DNA of 60,000 nt. It comes from Lineus longissimus. Lineage: Eukaryota > Nemertea > Pilidiophora > Heteronemertea > Lineidae. The translations under genes and the position numbers were made by a program. Below, in pieces: positions 48,401 to 53,560 of this stretch. Numbering within the stretch: the first letter of the stretch is position 1; each line of letters opens with the position of its first letter. The stretch is from NCBI RefSeq assembly GCF_910592395.1, contig NC_088315.1, positions 19,636,219-19,696,218 on the forward strand. Reading direction: 5' to 3'. Below the pieces are notes generated by a model that saw only the letters and a program-made list of their open reading frames with translations, made no database searches and was not told the origin of the DNA.

Positions 48401-49615
48401 GCATCTCTAGATTTGACTGTTCCTGCATGGTGTTCTGTTCGCAATGTTGTTTGCGCTGAGTTATTCTATCAGTTTCGCAGATTTTTACAGACTTTATTTT
48501 GAAACAGAGGAAAAACGCCAAGATCCTACTGGGATTTGAACCCAGGACCTTTGGTTTACAAAACAGTCATTTTACGGAAATTCAGTCAGGTTTGGCTGGG
48601 GGAACGATGACACCATAGGAAATGTGCCATGGTGATATATTTTATTCCTACTAATTTAGGCTGGAGGGAAGTTCCCCTTAGCCTGTTACATAGAGTGATG
48701 TCAAGTAAACCAAGAGTCTTGGGTTCAAACCCCTGTGGGACATTGGCCTTTTTCCTCTATTCAATTGCATTGGGTGTTGATCTGCCTTTTATTACCAACA
48801 TCAGTAAGAAATGGTAATTGACATTATTCTAAGTAAGCAATAACTGACTTAAGTACATAAGTTTGCACTGTGGATTAACAACTTCCATGGGCTGTATGAC
48901 AAAGTGTGGCCATTTGACTTTTGTATGCTTCTGTCCTTAGAGGGTGAACCAAAAATGTGAAAGGATTTCCTAACATTGGTATACCTGTTTGAAAAAAGGT
49001 GAAATGGTCTTTTTCTGCCGTATAACTCTGAAGTTTGTCCACAGTTGTTGAGCTATGAAAGGCTGCACAAATTCAGCATTTCTGAATCACATTAACTTTC
49101 AGTTTGATCTCTCACAGGCCAATTCTATAAGTGTTTAACTATGAAATTTTTGTATTTTATCAAATGACGGCCATAAGTTAAAAATCTGGCGTCAAGAGAA
49201 ACTAATATTCTACCAATGGAAAGTTTGGACTATGCAAATCATATCATTTCTTTTATTCTGTTGTCAGGCAGGCTTTGAAATCTCAATAATTCTGGTGCAG
49301 GGACCTTTAATTTTACGACTGATGATGAACTGATTATGATGCTATAACGTTTTAAAATCTATCTACTTTCATTTTCAGGAAAATTTATCAATGTTAGAGC
49401 CAGAGACGAAATATGAACAAAAGTTGAATAATTGTGAAGCAGCCGCCCTGATGAAGCAGAAACAGTTAACAGAAACAGCGAGAGATATTGAGGAGAGAGC
49501 CCCGCCGCCTCCTGAAAGACATGACAGTAAAAATCTTTTTCTGAACAATGCGGCAAAATCGTTAAGTAAGCGGCCAACGGGGGGCGCAAGTAACAATGCC
49601 GAGACACAAATTTGA
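18524..49615 (+). CDS. LRP4: LRP4 ortholog, whole gene (26 exons recognised)
   Basis: Single-pass cell-surface receptor of the LDL-receptor family. Seen in the sequence: 26 exons with GT-AG borders and matching phases encode 8 LDLa repeats, two EGF domains, four six-bladed YWTD propellers each followed by an EGF module, an acidic stalk, one membrane helix, FSNPTY and a C-terminal ETQI. Using an in-frame ATG at 18472 and the longer tail exon gives about 1,890 residues; vertebrate LRP4 is about 1,905. Domain count and order match LRP4 rather than LRP5/6 (which lack N-terminal LDLa repeats) or LRP1/2 (much larger). Approximate residues: LDLa 21-344, EGF pair 345-428, propellers about 429-689, 732-996, 1038-1300 and 1347-1604, membrane helix about 1715-1740. 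Known for the family: vertebrate LRP4 is the agrin receptor that activates MuSK and also binds sclerostin and DKK; invertebrate LRP4 acts in synapse organisation. The role here is inferred. The first exon or signal peptide is uncertain. Confidence 0.95.
20154..20570. repeat. Minisatellite, 16-bp unit with higher-order pattern
   Basis: About 26 units of the form TCATGGGTGAGGTCTC, interspersed with CGCGGGTGAGAGGT variants that recur in blocks. In the LRP4 intron after LDLa1. Every unit contains GGTGAG, a donor-like string on the sense strand. Confidence 0.95.
21592..21800. repeat. Minisatellite, 28-bp unit, about 7.5 copies
   Basis: The unit contains CTTGCCGTGAATCAAGCAGG, alternating with CTCCCCAGC, TTCCCAAC and similar joints. 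Near-identical copies point to recent expansion. It lies in the same intron as the 16-bp minisatellite. Confidence 0.95.
24599..24628. repeat. ATC microsatellite
   Basis: About ten ATC units just upstream of a SINE copy in the first long LRP4 intron. Confidence 0.95.
24655..24930 (-). repeat. tRNA-derived SINE, family A, near full length
   Basis: Read on the minus strand, the head has a TAGTCCAGTGGTTGACGC A-box region and a GGATTCAATC B box. The body follows, with GGCATAGACACTCAGGTACA-type sequence seen on the + strand. The body is shared with 40400-40560 and the head with 36329-36400. Confidence 0.7.
25817..25933 (+). CDS. LRP4: LRP4 exon 2: LDLa repeat 2
   Basis: A 117-bp phase 1-1 exon between TTTGCAG and GTAAGT. 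It encodes [35 protein letters not shown], with all six cysteines and the CDxDxDCxDxSDE calcium cage intact. It stands alone between two introns of about 7 kb. Confidence 0.93.
26730..26901. mobile_element. 172-bp Harbinger-like MITE
   Basis: Terminal inverted repeats start GGCCGAAGTTACATAGACC and match perfectly for about 34 bp, then imperfectly to about 50 bp. TTA flanks both ends (26727-26729 and 26902-26904), as expected for the 3-bp TWA target duplication of PIF/Harbinger elements. No ORF inside, so non-autonomous. Only one copy in this window. Confidence 0.8.
27060..27121 (-). repeat. tRNA-like SINE head
   Basis: Minus strand: TGGTGTAGTGG A box and GGGTTCAAACCC B box at tRNA-like spacing. 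The 3' side does not pair with the 5' acceptor side, so it is not a functional tRNA. Confidence 0.65.
27342..27401. repeat. CGT trinucleotide microsatellite, about 20 units
   Basis: An uninterrupted CGT run directly joined to a 302-bp tandem satellite. In one frame it would read as poly-serine, but no gene context supports that. Confidence 0.97.
27412..28525. repeat. 302-bp satellite, about 3.7 copies
   Basis: Units start TGGCACGTTTCTTAAC at 27412, 27714, 28016 and 28318. Each holds GGCCACCAGGGGGCC or a one-base variant (about 27521, 27823, 28125 and 28427) and GATATCTCGCTTAT-type sequence. In the intron between LDLa2 and LDLa3. Confidence 0.95.
33075..33188 (+). CDS. LRP4: LRP4 exon 3: LDLa repeat 3
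   Basis: A 114-bp phase 1-1 exon, acceptor TTGTTCTAG, donor GTAAGT. It encodes [20 protein letters not shown] followed by [14 protein letters not shown]. The six cysteines and the calcium ligands are complete. It opens the compact run of LDLa exons 3-8, all within 3.3 kb. Confidence 0.93.
33574..33690 (+). CDS. LRP4: LRP4 exon 4: LDLa repeat 4
   Basis: A 117-bp phase 1-1 exon, acceptor CAATTTCAG, donor GTAGGT. It encodes [20 protein letters not shown] then [18 protein letters not shown], a complete LDLa module with the calcium-binding acidic residues. Confidence 0.93.
34384..34512 (+). CDS. LRP4: LRP4 exon 5: LDLa repeat 5
   Basis: A 129-bp phase 1-1 exon, acceptor TGTTTCAG, donor GTGAGT. 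It encodes [20 protein letters not shown] then [17 protein letters not shown]. The DWSDE variant and the Y-H-C-D-G-D run are also characteristic of the fifth LDLa repeat of vertebrate LRP4, so the repeats can be matched one to one. Confidence 0.94.
34528..34603. repeat. Tandem repeat, 19-bp unit, four copies
   Basis: Unit CTTAGGTTGTGACAATGT, starting 15 bp after the exon 5 donor. Minor variation between copies. Confidence 0.9.
34777..34896 (+). CDS. LRP4: LRP4 exon 6: LDLa repeat 6
   Basis: A 120-bp phase 1-1 exon, acceptor CTGTTACAG, donor GTAGGT. It encodes [20 protein letters not shown] then [16 protein letters not shown], a complete LDLa module. The IN-x-x-W motif and the DQSDE ending parallel LDLa6 of vertebrate LRP4. 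Confidence 0.93.
35034..35075. repeat. AAGT/TTAG tetranucleotide repeat
   Basis: Runs of GTAAGTAAGTTAGTAAG in the intron between exons 6 and 7; simple-sequence DNA. Confidence 0.9.
35564..35680 (+). CDS. LRP4: LRP4 exon 7: LDLa repeat 7
   Basis: A 117-bp phase 1-1 exon, acceptor CATTTCAG, donor GTAAGT. It encodes [20 protein letters not shown] then [16 protein letters not shown], nearly identical in its C-terminal half to LDLa7 of vertebrate LRP4. Confidence 0.94.
35784..36165 (-). repeat. MTPAAQG repeat, copy 1, with 16-bp expansion
   Basis: Dispersed repeat in the intron between exons 7 and 8. It shares about 110 bp with copies at 38596-38816 and 52472-52738. In this copy alone a 16-bp unit, TCATAGTTGACCAATG, is repeated about 13.7 times at 35892-36110, replacing the short spacer seen in the third copy. 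Confidence 0.85.
36187..36306 (+). CDS. LRP4: LRP4 exon 8: LDLa repeat 8
   Basis: A 120-bp phase 1-1 exon, acceptor TTTTCAG, donor GTAAGT. It encodes [20 protein letters not shown] then [19 protein letters not shown] replaces the usual CDG, as it also does in the eighth LDLa of vertebrate LRP4, and I replaces S of the SDE motif. Confidence 0.92.
36329..36400 (+). repeat. tRNA-derived SINE, family A head
   Basis: Contains TAGCCTGGTGGTTAACACTG, GGCTACCACGCAATGGGGCC and the B-box-like GGTTCGGCGC, matching the head of the copy at 24.9 kb. It starts 22 bp after the exon 8 donor. Confidence 0.7.
36572..36823 (+). CDS. LRP4: LRP4 exon 9: EGF-like domains 1 and 2
   Basis: A 252-bp phase 1-1 exon encoding two EGF modules. 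The first is [12 protein letters not shown]...[16 protein letters not shown]. The second begins DFDEC and carries [10 protein letters not shown], which fits the calcium-binding EGF pattern with the Asp/Asn hydroxylation consensus C-x-N-x4-F-x-C. It ends KALG, as in vertebrate LRP4, just before propeller 1. Confidence 0.95.
37137..37352 (+). CDS. LRP4: LRP4 exon 10: propeller 1, first blades
   Basis: A 216-bp exon encoding [40 protein letters not shown] and [12 protein letters not shown]. This is the start of the first YWTD propeller. In vertebrate LRP4 this propeller carries the agrin-binding surface. Acceptor TTTTCCAG, donor GTAAAT (a slightly weak donor). Confidence 0.95.
37559..37948 (+). 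CDS. LRP4: LRP4 exon 11: propeller 1, central blades
   Basis: A 390-bp exon with the LDLR class B signatures [37 protein letters not shown] and [18 protein letters not shown], and the conserved [10 protein letters not shown] linker. Acceptor CTTTTTAG, donor GTGAGT. Phase 1 at both ends. Confidence 0.96.
38319..38495 (+). CDS. LRP4: LRP4 exon 12: propeller 1, closing blade
   Basis: A 177-bp exon encoding [33 protein letters not shown] and [17 protein letters not shown]. The MDIH closing motif and the QRQP linker to the next EGF module match vertebrate LRP4. Acceptor GTTTCCAG, donor GTAAGG. Confidence 0.95.
38596..38816 (+). repeat. MTPAAQG repeat, copy 2
   Basis: In the intron between exons 12 and 13, opposite orientation to copies 1 and 3. 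It contains an open frame starting [18 protein letters not shown] that is kept in all three copies. It shares its left part (GTGACCAGATCACATTTAC) with the end of copy 3. Confidence 0.82.
38983..39108 (+). CDS. LRP4: LRP4 exon 13: EGF-like domain after propeller 1
   Basis: A 126-bp phase 1-1 exon encoding [20 protein letters not shown] then [18 protein letters not shown], a typical six-cysteine EGF spacer of LDLR-family propellers. Acceptor TTCTTGCAG, donor GTAAGT. Confidence 0.95.
39409..39617 (+). CDS. LRP4: LRP4 exon 14: propeller 2, first blades
   Basis: A 209-bp exon encoding [47 protein letters not shown] and TGQE. It ends in phase 0 with a weak donor (GTAGGG). The WDGTGQEV junction into the next exon matches vertebrate LRP4. 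Confidence 0.94.
40066..40253 (+). CDS. LRP4: LRP4 exon 15: propeller 2
   Basis: A 188-bp exon encoding [38 protein letters not shown] and [20 protein letters not shown]. Starts in phase 0 after TTGTAG and ends in phase 2 at GTAAGT, so the next exon completes the Gly of the S-G-Y-M-Y-W motif. Confidence 0.94.
40400..40560 (-). repeat. SINE family A body, truncated
   Basis: In the intron between exons 15 and 16. Carries CTTGCCTTGGCATAGACTCC and AAGCCACGCTGGTTCATCCA, both shared with the 24.7-24.9 kb copy; the tRNA-like head is missing. Confidence 0.65.
40708..40909 (+). CDS. LRP4: LRP4 exon 16: propeller 2
   Basis: A 202-bp exon encoding [39 protein letters not shown] and [19 protein letters not shown]. 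Contains two class B repeat cores and a potential N-glycosylation site (NLT). Phase 2 to phase 0; acceptor TTTTCAG, donor GTGAGA. Confidence 0.94.
41076..41332. repeat. Minisatellite, 31-bp unit, about 8 copies
   Basis: The unit joins CAATGTTATAACGAATTC and CATCATGGATCCA. In the intron between exons 16 and 17. The last units are identical and the first ones diverged. Confidence 0.95.
41501..41960 (+). CDS. LRP4: LRP4 exon 17: end of propeller 2, EGF, start of propeller 3
   Basis: The longest recognised exon, 460 bp. It closes propeller 2 ([30 protein letters not shown]), then encodes the EGF module [17 protein letters not shown]...[16 protein letters not shown], then opens propeller 3 with [19 protein letters not shown]. 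The [10 protein letters not shown]-type linker is a close match to vertebrate LRP4. Acceptor GATTCAG, donor GTGAGT, phase 0 to 1. Confidence 0.95.
42117..42375 (+). CDS. LRP4: LRP4 exon 18: propeller 3
   Basis: A 259-bp exon encoding [38 protein letters not shown] and [15 protein letters not shown], then [20 protein letters not shown]. Phase 1 to 2; acceptor TATTTCAG, donor GTAAGT. Confidence 0.95.
42721..43118 (+). CDS. LRP4: LRP4 exon 19: propeller 3, closing blades
   Basis: A 398-bp exon encoding [39 protein letters not shown] and [20 protein letters not shown], closing with [19 protein letters not shown] replaces the usual YWADA in one blade. Acceptor GTTTTTTTAG, donor GTGAGT; phase 2 to 1. 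Confidence 0.95.
43397..43700 (+). CDS. LRP4: LRP4 exon 20: EGF module and start of propeller 4
   Basis: A 304-bp exon encoding the EGF module [20 protein letters not shown]...[16 protein letters not shown], then [29 protein letters not shown] and [13 protein letters not shown]. The SRGSIRRIS start of propeller 4 matches vertebrate LRP4. Acceptor CTTATCAG, donor GTGAGT; phase 1 to 2. Confidence 0.95.
43894..44075 (-). mobile_element. TACAGT-type MITE, copy 5, in an LRP4 intron
   Basis: Begins TACAGTAGAACCTCTC and ends GGAGGTTCCACTGTA. It lies in the intron between exons 20 and 21 and its end is only 33 bp before the exon 21 acceptor, so it lies near the branch-point zone. Confidence 0.85.
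44109..44327 (+). CDS. LRP4: LRP4 exon 21: propeller 4
   Basis: A 219-bp exon encoding [36 protein letters not shown] and [18 protein letters not shown], ending [11 protein letters not shown]. It starts 33 bp after the end of a MITE copy in the preceding intron. Acceptor ATTCCAG, donor GTAGGT; phase 2 to 2. Confidence 0.95.
44486..44729 (+). CDS. LRP4: LRP4 exon 22: propeller 4
   Basis: A 244-bp exon encoding [40 protein letters not shown] and [15 protein letters not shown], ending [13 protein letters not shown] copy begins 34 bp past its donor (GTGAGT). Phase 2 to 0. Confidence 0.95.
44763..44932 (-). mobile_element. TACAGT-type MITE, copy 6, in an LRP4 intron
   Basis: Begins TACAATAGAACCTCTC and ends GGAGGTTCCACTGT. 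It lies 34 bp after the exon 22 donor, 690 bp from copy 5 and in the same orientation. Confidence 0.83.
45115..45373 (+). CDS. LRP4: LRP4 exon 23: end of propeller 4 and last EGF module
   Basis: A 259-bp exon encoding [40 protein letters not shown] and the EGF module [19 protein letters not shown]...[12 protein letters not shown]. The VSPxxQTGTNAC linker matches vertebrate LRP4. Acceptor TTTTTCAG, donor GTAAGA; phase 0 to 1. Confidence 0.95.
45515..45690 (+). repeat. tRNA-derived SINE, family B
   Basis: A box TGGTGTAGTGG, B box GGTTCAATCCCC, then a body with GGTGTATAAATAGCTACCGG. In the intron between exons 23 and 24. The second copy of the family is at 53.4 kb. Confidence 0.75.
45900..46038 (+). 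CDS. LRP4: LRP4 exon 24: acidic extracellular stalk
   Basis: A 139-bp exon between TCCTTTCAG and GTATGT, phase 1 to 2. It encodes [29 protein letters not shown] and [18 protein letters not shown]. Both tyrosines sit in a dense Asp/Glu run, a context suited to tyrosine sulfation in the Golgi (inferred). Vertebrate LRP4 has a Ser/Thr/Pro-rich stalk at this place, so this part is lineage-specific. Confidence 0.88.
46233..46593 (+). CDS. LRP4: LRP4 exon 25: membrane helix and proximal cytoplasmic tail
   Basis: Starts after GAATTACAG (phase 2). Encodes [14 protein letters not shown] (a C-S-x-x-D-x3-G-L-C pair as in vertebrate LRP4), the membrane helix at 46297-46374, the stop-transfer WRRKMRRNR and FSNPTY at 46426-46443, an FxNPxY endocytosis/PTB motif. 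Two phase-0 donors are possible: GAG|GTAAGA after 46527 and CAT|GTGAGT after 46593. I choose the longer one because the added 22 residues ([19 protein letters not shown]) resemble the vertebrate tail segment containing GGLLRDHV at the same place. The shorter donor is the stronger by consensus and may be used alternatively. Confidence 0.85.
46594..49378 (+). other. LRP4 last intron (2.8 kb)
   Basis: Between the tail exons. AT-rich, with a poly-G run at about 48001-48010 and two tRNA-like B-box segments near 48515-48570 (minus) and 48670-48750 (plus). No exon-like ORF flanked by splice sites was recognised, although vertebrate LRP4 encodes further tail sequence in this part of the protein. Confidence 0.75.
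49379..49615 (+). CDS. LRP4: LRP4 exon 26: distal cytoplasmic tail and stop
   Basis: Terminal 237-bp coding exon after CATTTTCAG, phase 0. Encodes [18 protein letters not shown]..., charged and Gln/Glu-rich, with a PPPPER stretch, ending SNNAETQI and TGA. ETQI fits a class I PDZ-domain ligand; vertebrate LRP4 ends in ESQV, also class I, so the feature is conserved although the sequence between is not. Confidence 0.9.
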   Translation, partial: ENLSMLEPETKYEQKLNNCEAAALMKQKQLTETARDIEERAPPPPERHDSKNLFLNNAAKSLSKRPTGGASNNAETQI

Positions 49616-50236
49616 TGCGGAACTATTGGATGATTATGTTGTGTTCATTTGGTTGCATTCATGGATGTAACAGACATTTCTATTGGTGGATTTTTGAATT
49701 TTAAACAGTGTTTATCCAATGAGATTCAAGATTTCTTTTTCAAATTCAAATGGACCATTTGATTGGCTGTTGGTTTTGATAGGAAGTGTGTGATTGGATG
49801 TTGTTTTTCTGACCATAAAATGGAAAAAGATGTGATTGGTTGTGTCTTCGGGCGTTACCATGGAAATAAGTTACAGCTGAATTGATTCTGTTTTGTAGTT
49901 GAGGTGTCTGTCTATAGGTGTAGTTGTATACACCACGGGGGGGGGGGGGGTATTACTATGGGATGACAATACATATGACACTAATGACGGAATAATGACA
50001 ATGGACCCATTTCTAGGATTTTTGGAGGGATCAAGGATAAAGACTAAATAACCTCTCAGGGGTCTCGTAACTGCATTTAGTGGCAATAGGAGGAGCTGTG
50101 AGCACAAGGGTCATGTGACCTACTTTGTACACAATAAAGAAAACAGTATTTGAAACTTGGCAATAATGTTTCAGTTACATTTCTACTGGAGTGCTAATAT
50201 TCATTTTATGGATGGGAAAATATATTTTGGAATAAA
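49616..50236 (+). other. LRP4 3' UTR with candidate polyadenylation signals
   Basis: Non-coding sequence after the stop. AATAAA occurs at 50133-50138 and again at 50231-50236; either could end the transcript. A poly-G run lies at about 49938-49949. The end of the UTR is inferred from the signals only. Confidence 0.55.
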
Positions 50237-52471
50237 AAACTGATATTTAAGAAATAGCACGAGCAAATTTTTCTTTGAGAGAAATGTCTTTAGCGAGGGC
50301 TAATGATGTTGTTTTTTTGTTCAAAAAGGTTTTGGTTCCCAAGATTCAAAGGATGGATGGGAATATTTATGATATGGTGCTCCCGACTCTGTAATCTTTG
50401 ACTAATTGGGCAGCGGCGATTGGCTGCTCCACACCATTAGAGTAAGCTTCCCCACAATGCGTGGAACCGGATGACGTTCCAACTTGATGTGTTAGTTCAG
50501 CAACTCTTTGGGTGGGAAAGTGATTGTGAAATACCATTGACGTCAGCATTTGTACTAATTGTACACAATTGTCTGTTGCATTCTTGGGAAAGTTTATTCT
50601 AAAGGGTGATTGAGTCGGTATCGAGATTATTTTGTATATGAATGGAACAGGACTTGTGTTAGCTTTAATAGACTCCATTTTGTTACAATGCAATAGTTTC
50701 TTATGTTGTTGATAGGATATTTCATGCGTGTGATGGACAATTAGCATGTGTAGATGAAATGGGAACAATTTCTTTGATGGTGACATTCAGATTCTGATGG
50801 TTACCGTGGAATTTGATTTGGTCGCCATGGACAAATGGTTGCTATGGCATCGACTAGGTGGTGCTTAGCAACCAGTTGGTGTTTAGACTCTGAAGGAAGG
50901 AGTCACTACATGAAGGGTTGAAGTTTTTCTCTGAAAAGAAAGCTCGGGCTGTTGGGGTGTGTGGGGAGGGGTTTGTGATCACAGAGGGATTTAATTGCTT
51001 AAAAGTGGCATCAGTAGTAATTGGTCCCGTACAATAGAGATCCATTTAAGGATTGAAATTGACATGAGCTGGAGATCTGCTGTCTTGGACCGCAAAAGCG
51101 CAGCAAAAACACGATGATAATCGGTGCTGTGTGCAACAAAAGGATCACTCATCTGCGGGTAAAAACGATAATCGCTGGGCTCGATATTGACTTCCATGTC
51201 ACTGGGAAATTTCCACCGCAAACGAAGGATTATTGTCACGTGCAACTTAAATTGCAGGTCAGCGAAGCGGTTGTTGTGATGGCTGATTTGGTTTGTTGTA
51301 TTCATGATACACCCTGTACGATATCTGCGTCCGACAAACTGTGTGCCATTAAATGAATGTATATACTTCTTGTACTGCCAGCCTTCGAAGGCATTTACTG
51401 ACTTAGCGCTGCGAAAACAAGCAATTTTAGTAACTGCAACCTGCGACCTGGCCTGGACAACATGATGATTGTGGTTCGAATGTGACCAGAATTGGTTAAA
51501 TTTCAGTCAATTTTGTCGTAGGTCCTTCGCATGTCGCATTGACTAAAATCTCTTGTTTGCGCGCAATTAAACAACAATAATATGACAAGAACAAATTTAT
51601 GTGTAAAAAGATAATAATACTTAATTCCTAATTAAATTTGACTGGGGATTTATAATTTTCATTCCGTCACAGTATCAAAGGGTTAAACATACTCACAATT
51701 TCTTGACGAAATAACACTTCAAAGGGGTCAGTTACGAAAAACTTTTTTTTAAGAACCGAACCCGTATAAATTTAGCTGCAGGGGTGTTAAGCGGCATTAA
51801 GCGTGAACAATCACTTCTTAAATAATCAAAATGTAAGGAATCTGATTGGGAATCTTTGGATTTTTGCAAAATGTGCTTGGATGATGAGATTATCGTACTG
51901 TGTCTTTGTATCAGGTTTTTCAATCAAACACCTTTATTCTTTAATATTCATATAATAATCCAATTGATAAGATGTAACATCTTGCAGACAATAAACTTTT
52001 CGATATTTTTACCAAAGAATTTTATTCTCGAATACAATAGGCCTGGTACATGTACATGTACATACTGGCAGTTATTTCAGGCCAATACTTAAATGACTTA
52101 TTGTATATATGAATTCGTTTTATACACATTGGTAAATACTGTAAAAAATTAATGATTTGAGTATTTATTTACATAGGATTACAGTAAATTGACAATATAA
52201 TTGGGTATTGTTTAGAAAAGTGTCTGGGCCCAGTTGCTCAATTGACTCGGAGACAAATGTCAACATTAACTCAACTAAGCACAGTCTCTTTCAATCAATT
52301 TCATTTCGGACTTAAAGCCAGCGTTACTACTTGATTGAGCTAATGGGCACTTATTAATTGCATGCAGAGACTTAGGTTTAGGCTCTGAACAGGTCACCTA
52401 ATTTACTTGAAGAAAGTGTTTCTGAAATGAAAGACCATATTGTGGCCCAAGTATGTACATGCACAGCAAAA

Positions 52472-52738
52472 GTGTTTTTCAGATAGATCTGGCCAAAGAT
52501 ACTTGGCTGACCTCTTGTCACTTAACTGTAACAGTGTGATCACAAATAGTAATGTTACACAGCCCTGGGCAGCCGGTGTCATAGTTGACTGGTTTTTATA
52601 GTTGACACCGTAAAAGAGCATTGGTTAGGCCTACACTGAGGATAATGTAATGTTTTGCAACACCACTATCTTTTGGTAAATGTGATCTGGTCACATTCCA
52701 GAGTTGAACTAAGTCCCTTTGCCCAGAACCATCTGGAA
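52472..52738 (-). repeat. MTPAAQG repeat, copy 3
   Basis: Intergenic copy without the 16-bp expansion. It has one TCATAGTTGAC followed by TTTTTATAGTTGACACCG, which suggests how the tandem array of copy 1 could have started. The same 37-codon frame is open on the minus strand. Confidence 0.82.
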
Positions 52739-53415
52739 AGCACTTTACCTCAAATGAGGTGTGGCGTTTCAATTCGTGATGTTTTCTCCTTCAGAGTAGG
52801 CCAGCAACCAGCTAAAGAGGCCTAATATTGATTCAGTATGTTATGATCAACTTGACATGATTTGGATTTTACTACTTTCTGTTATCATTTCCCTGTTATC
52901 AGTCTTTTAACTGAAAGGTTATACCCTTGTTTGCGACAAATGACCCAAATTTGCTGGTTTTAGACACTGAAATCTTTATACTGTAATGGTTCACTCCTTG
53001 AGTTGAGGCAGTAAGAAATAATGCTATTGAAAATTTCTTGGGGTTCTTCCTACTTAACATTTTCTTTTGAATATCTCAACAGATTTCACTATAATGAACA
53101 GTCCAGGTCACAATTGACATCATCCTCTCTACGCGTCTGTTATGCCCAATGTACTCGTGAGTTGTGCATCGACACAACTTCAGGGATGTCAATTGTGATT
53201 TGGGCTGTAATCTCCAAACTTGACCGTGGGGAGTGTATAATGAAAATATAATACAACCTGACAGCTATGAAGTAACATACTCACATTTTTACCACCGGAT
53301 TTGTATCTATATGTATATATTATACAGTTACCAAATAAATATTTTATTTTTACGATAAGGAGAAATAAGGAGTTAATTTCGTTATTGTAGTATGTTTGGT
53401 GGCCTGGCCAGAGCA

Positions 53416-53560
53416 GTGGTGGTGTAGTGGCTCAGGTCTCTGACTGGCGGTCATGAGGTCCCTGCTTCGATCCCCACTGTCAGTGTAAGACTCCAGGCAG
53501 GTTTCTTTGCCTTACTCCACCAAGGTGTAAATGGGTACCGGTGGAAGCTCAGATAGTAGC
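53416..53560 (+). repeat. tRNA-derived SINE, family B
   Basis: A box TGGTGTAGTGG, B box GCTTCGATCCCC, body GTAAGACTCCAGGCAGG and AGGTGTAAATGGGTACCGG. Closely related over about 150 bp to the copy at 45.5 kb. Confidence 0.75.

Noticed and set aside
18472-49615. Assignment to LRP5/6 or LRP1/2 instead of LRP4
   Set aside because: LRP5/6 have no N-terminal LDLa cluster and carry three LDLa repeats before the membrane; LRP1/2 are far larger with many LDLa clusters. Here eight LDLa repeats precede four propellers, as in LRP4.
50367-50786. 139-codon minus-strand ORF downstream of LRP4
   Set aside because: The longest antisense ORF outside LRP4, but low complexity in places, no domain and no splice or start context that supports a gene.
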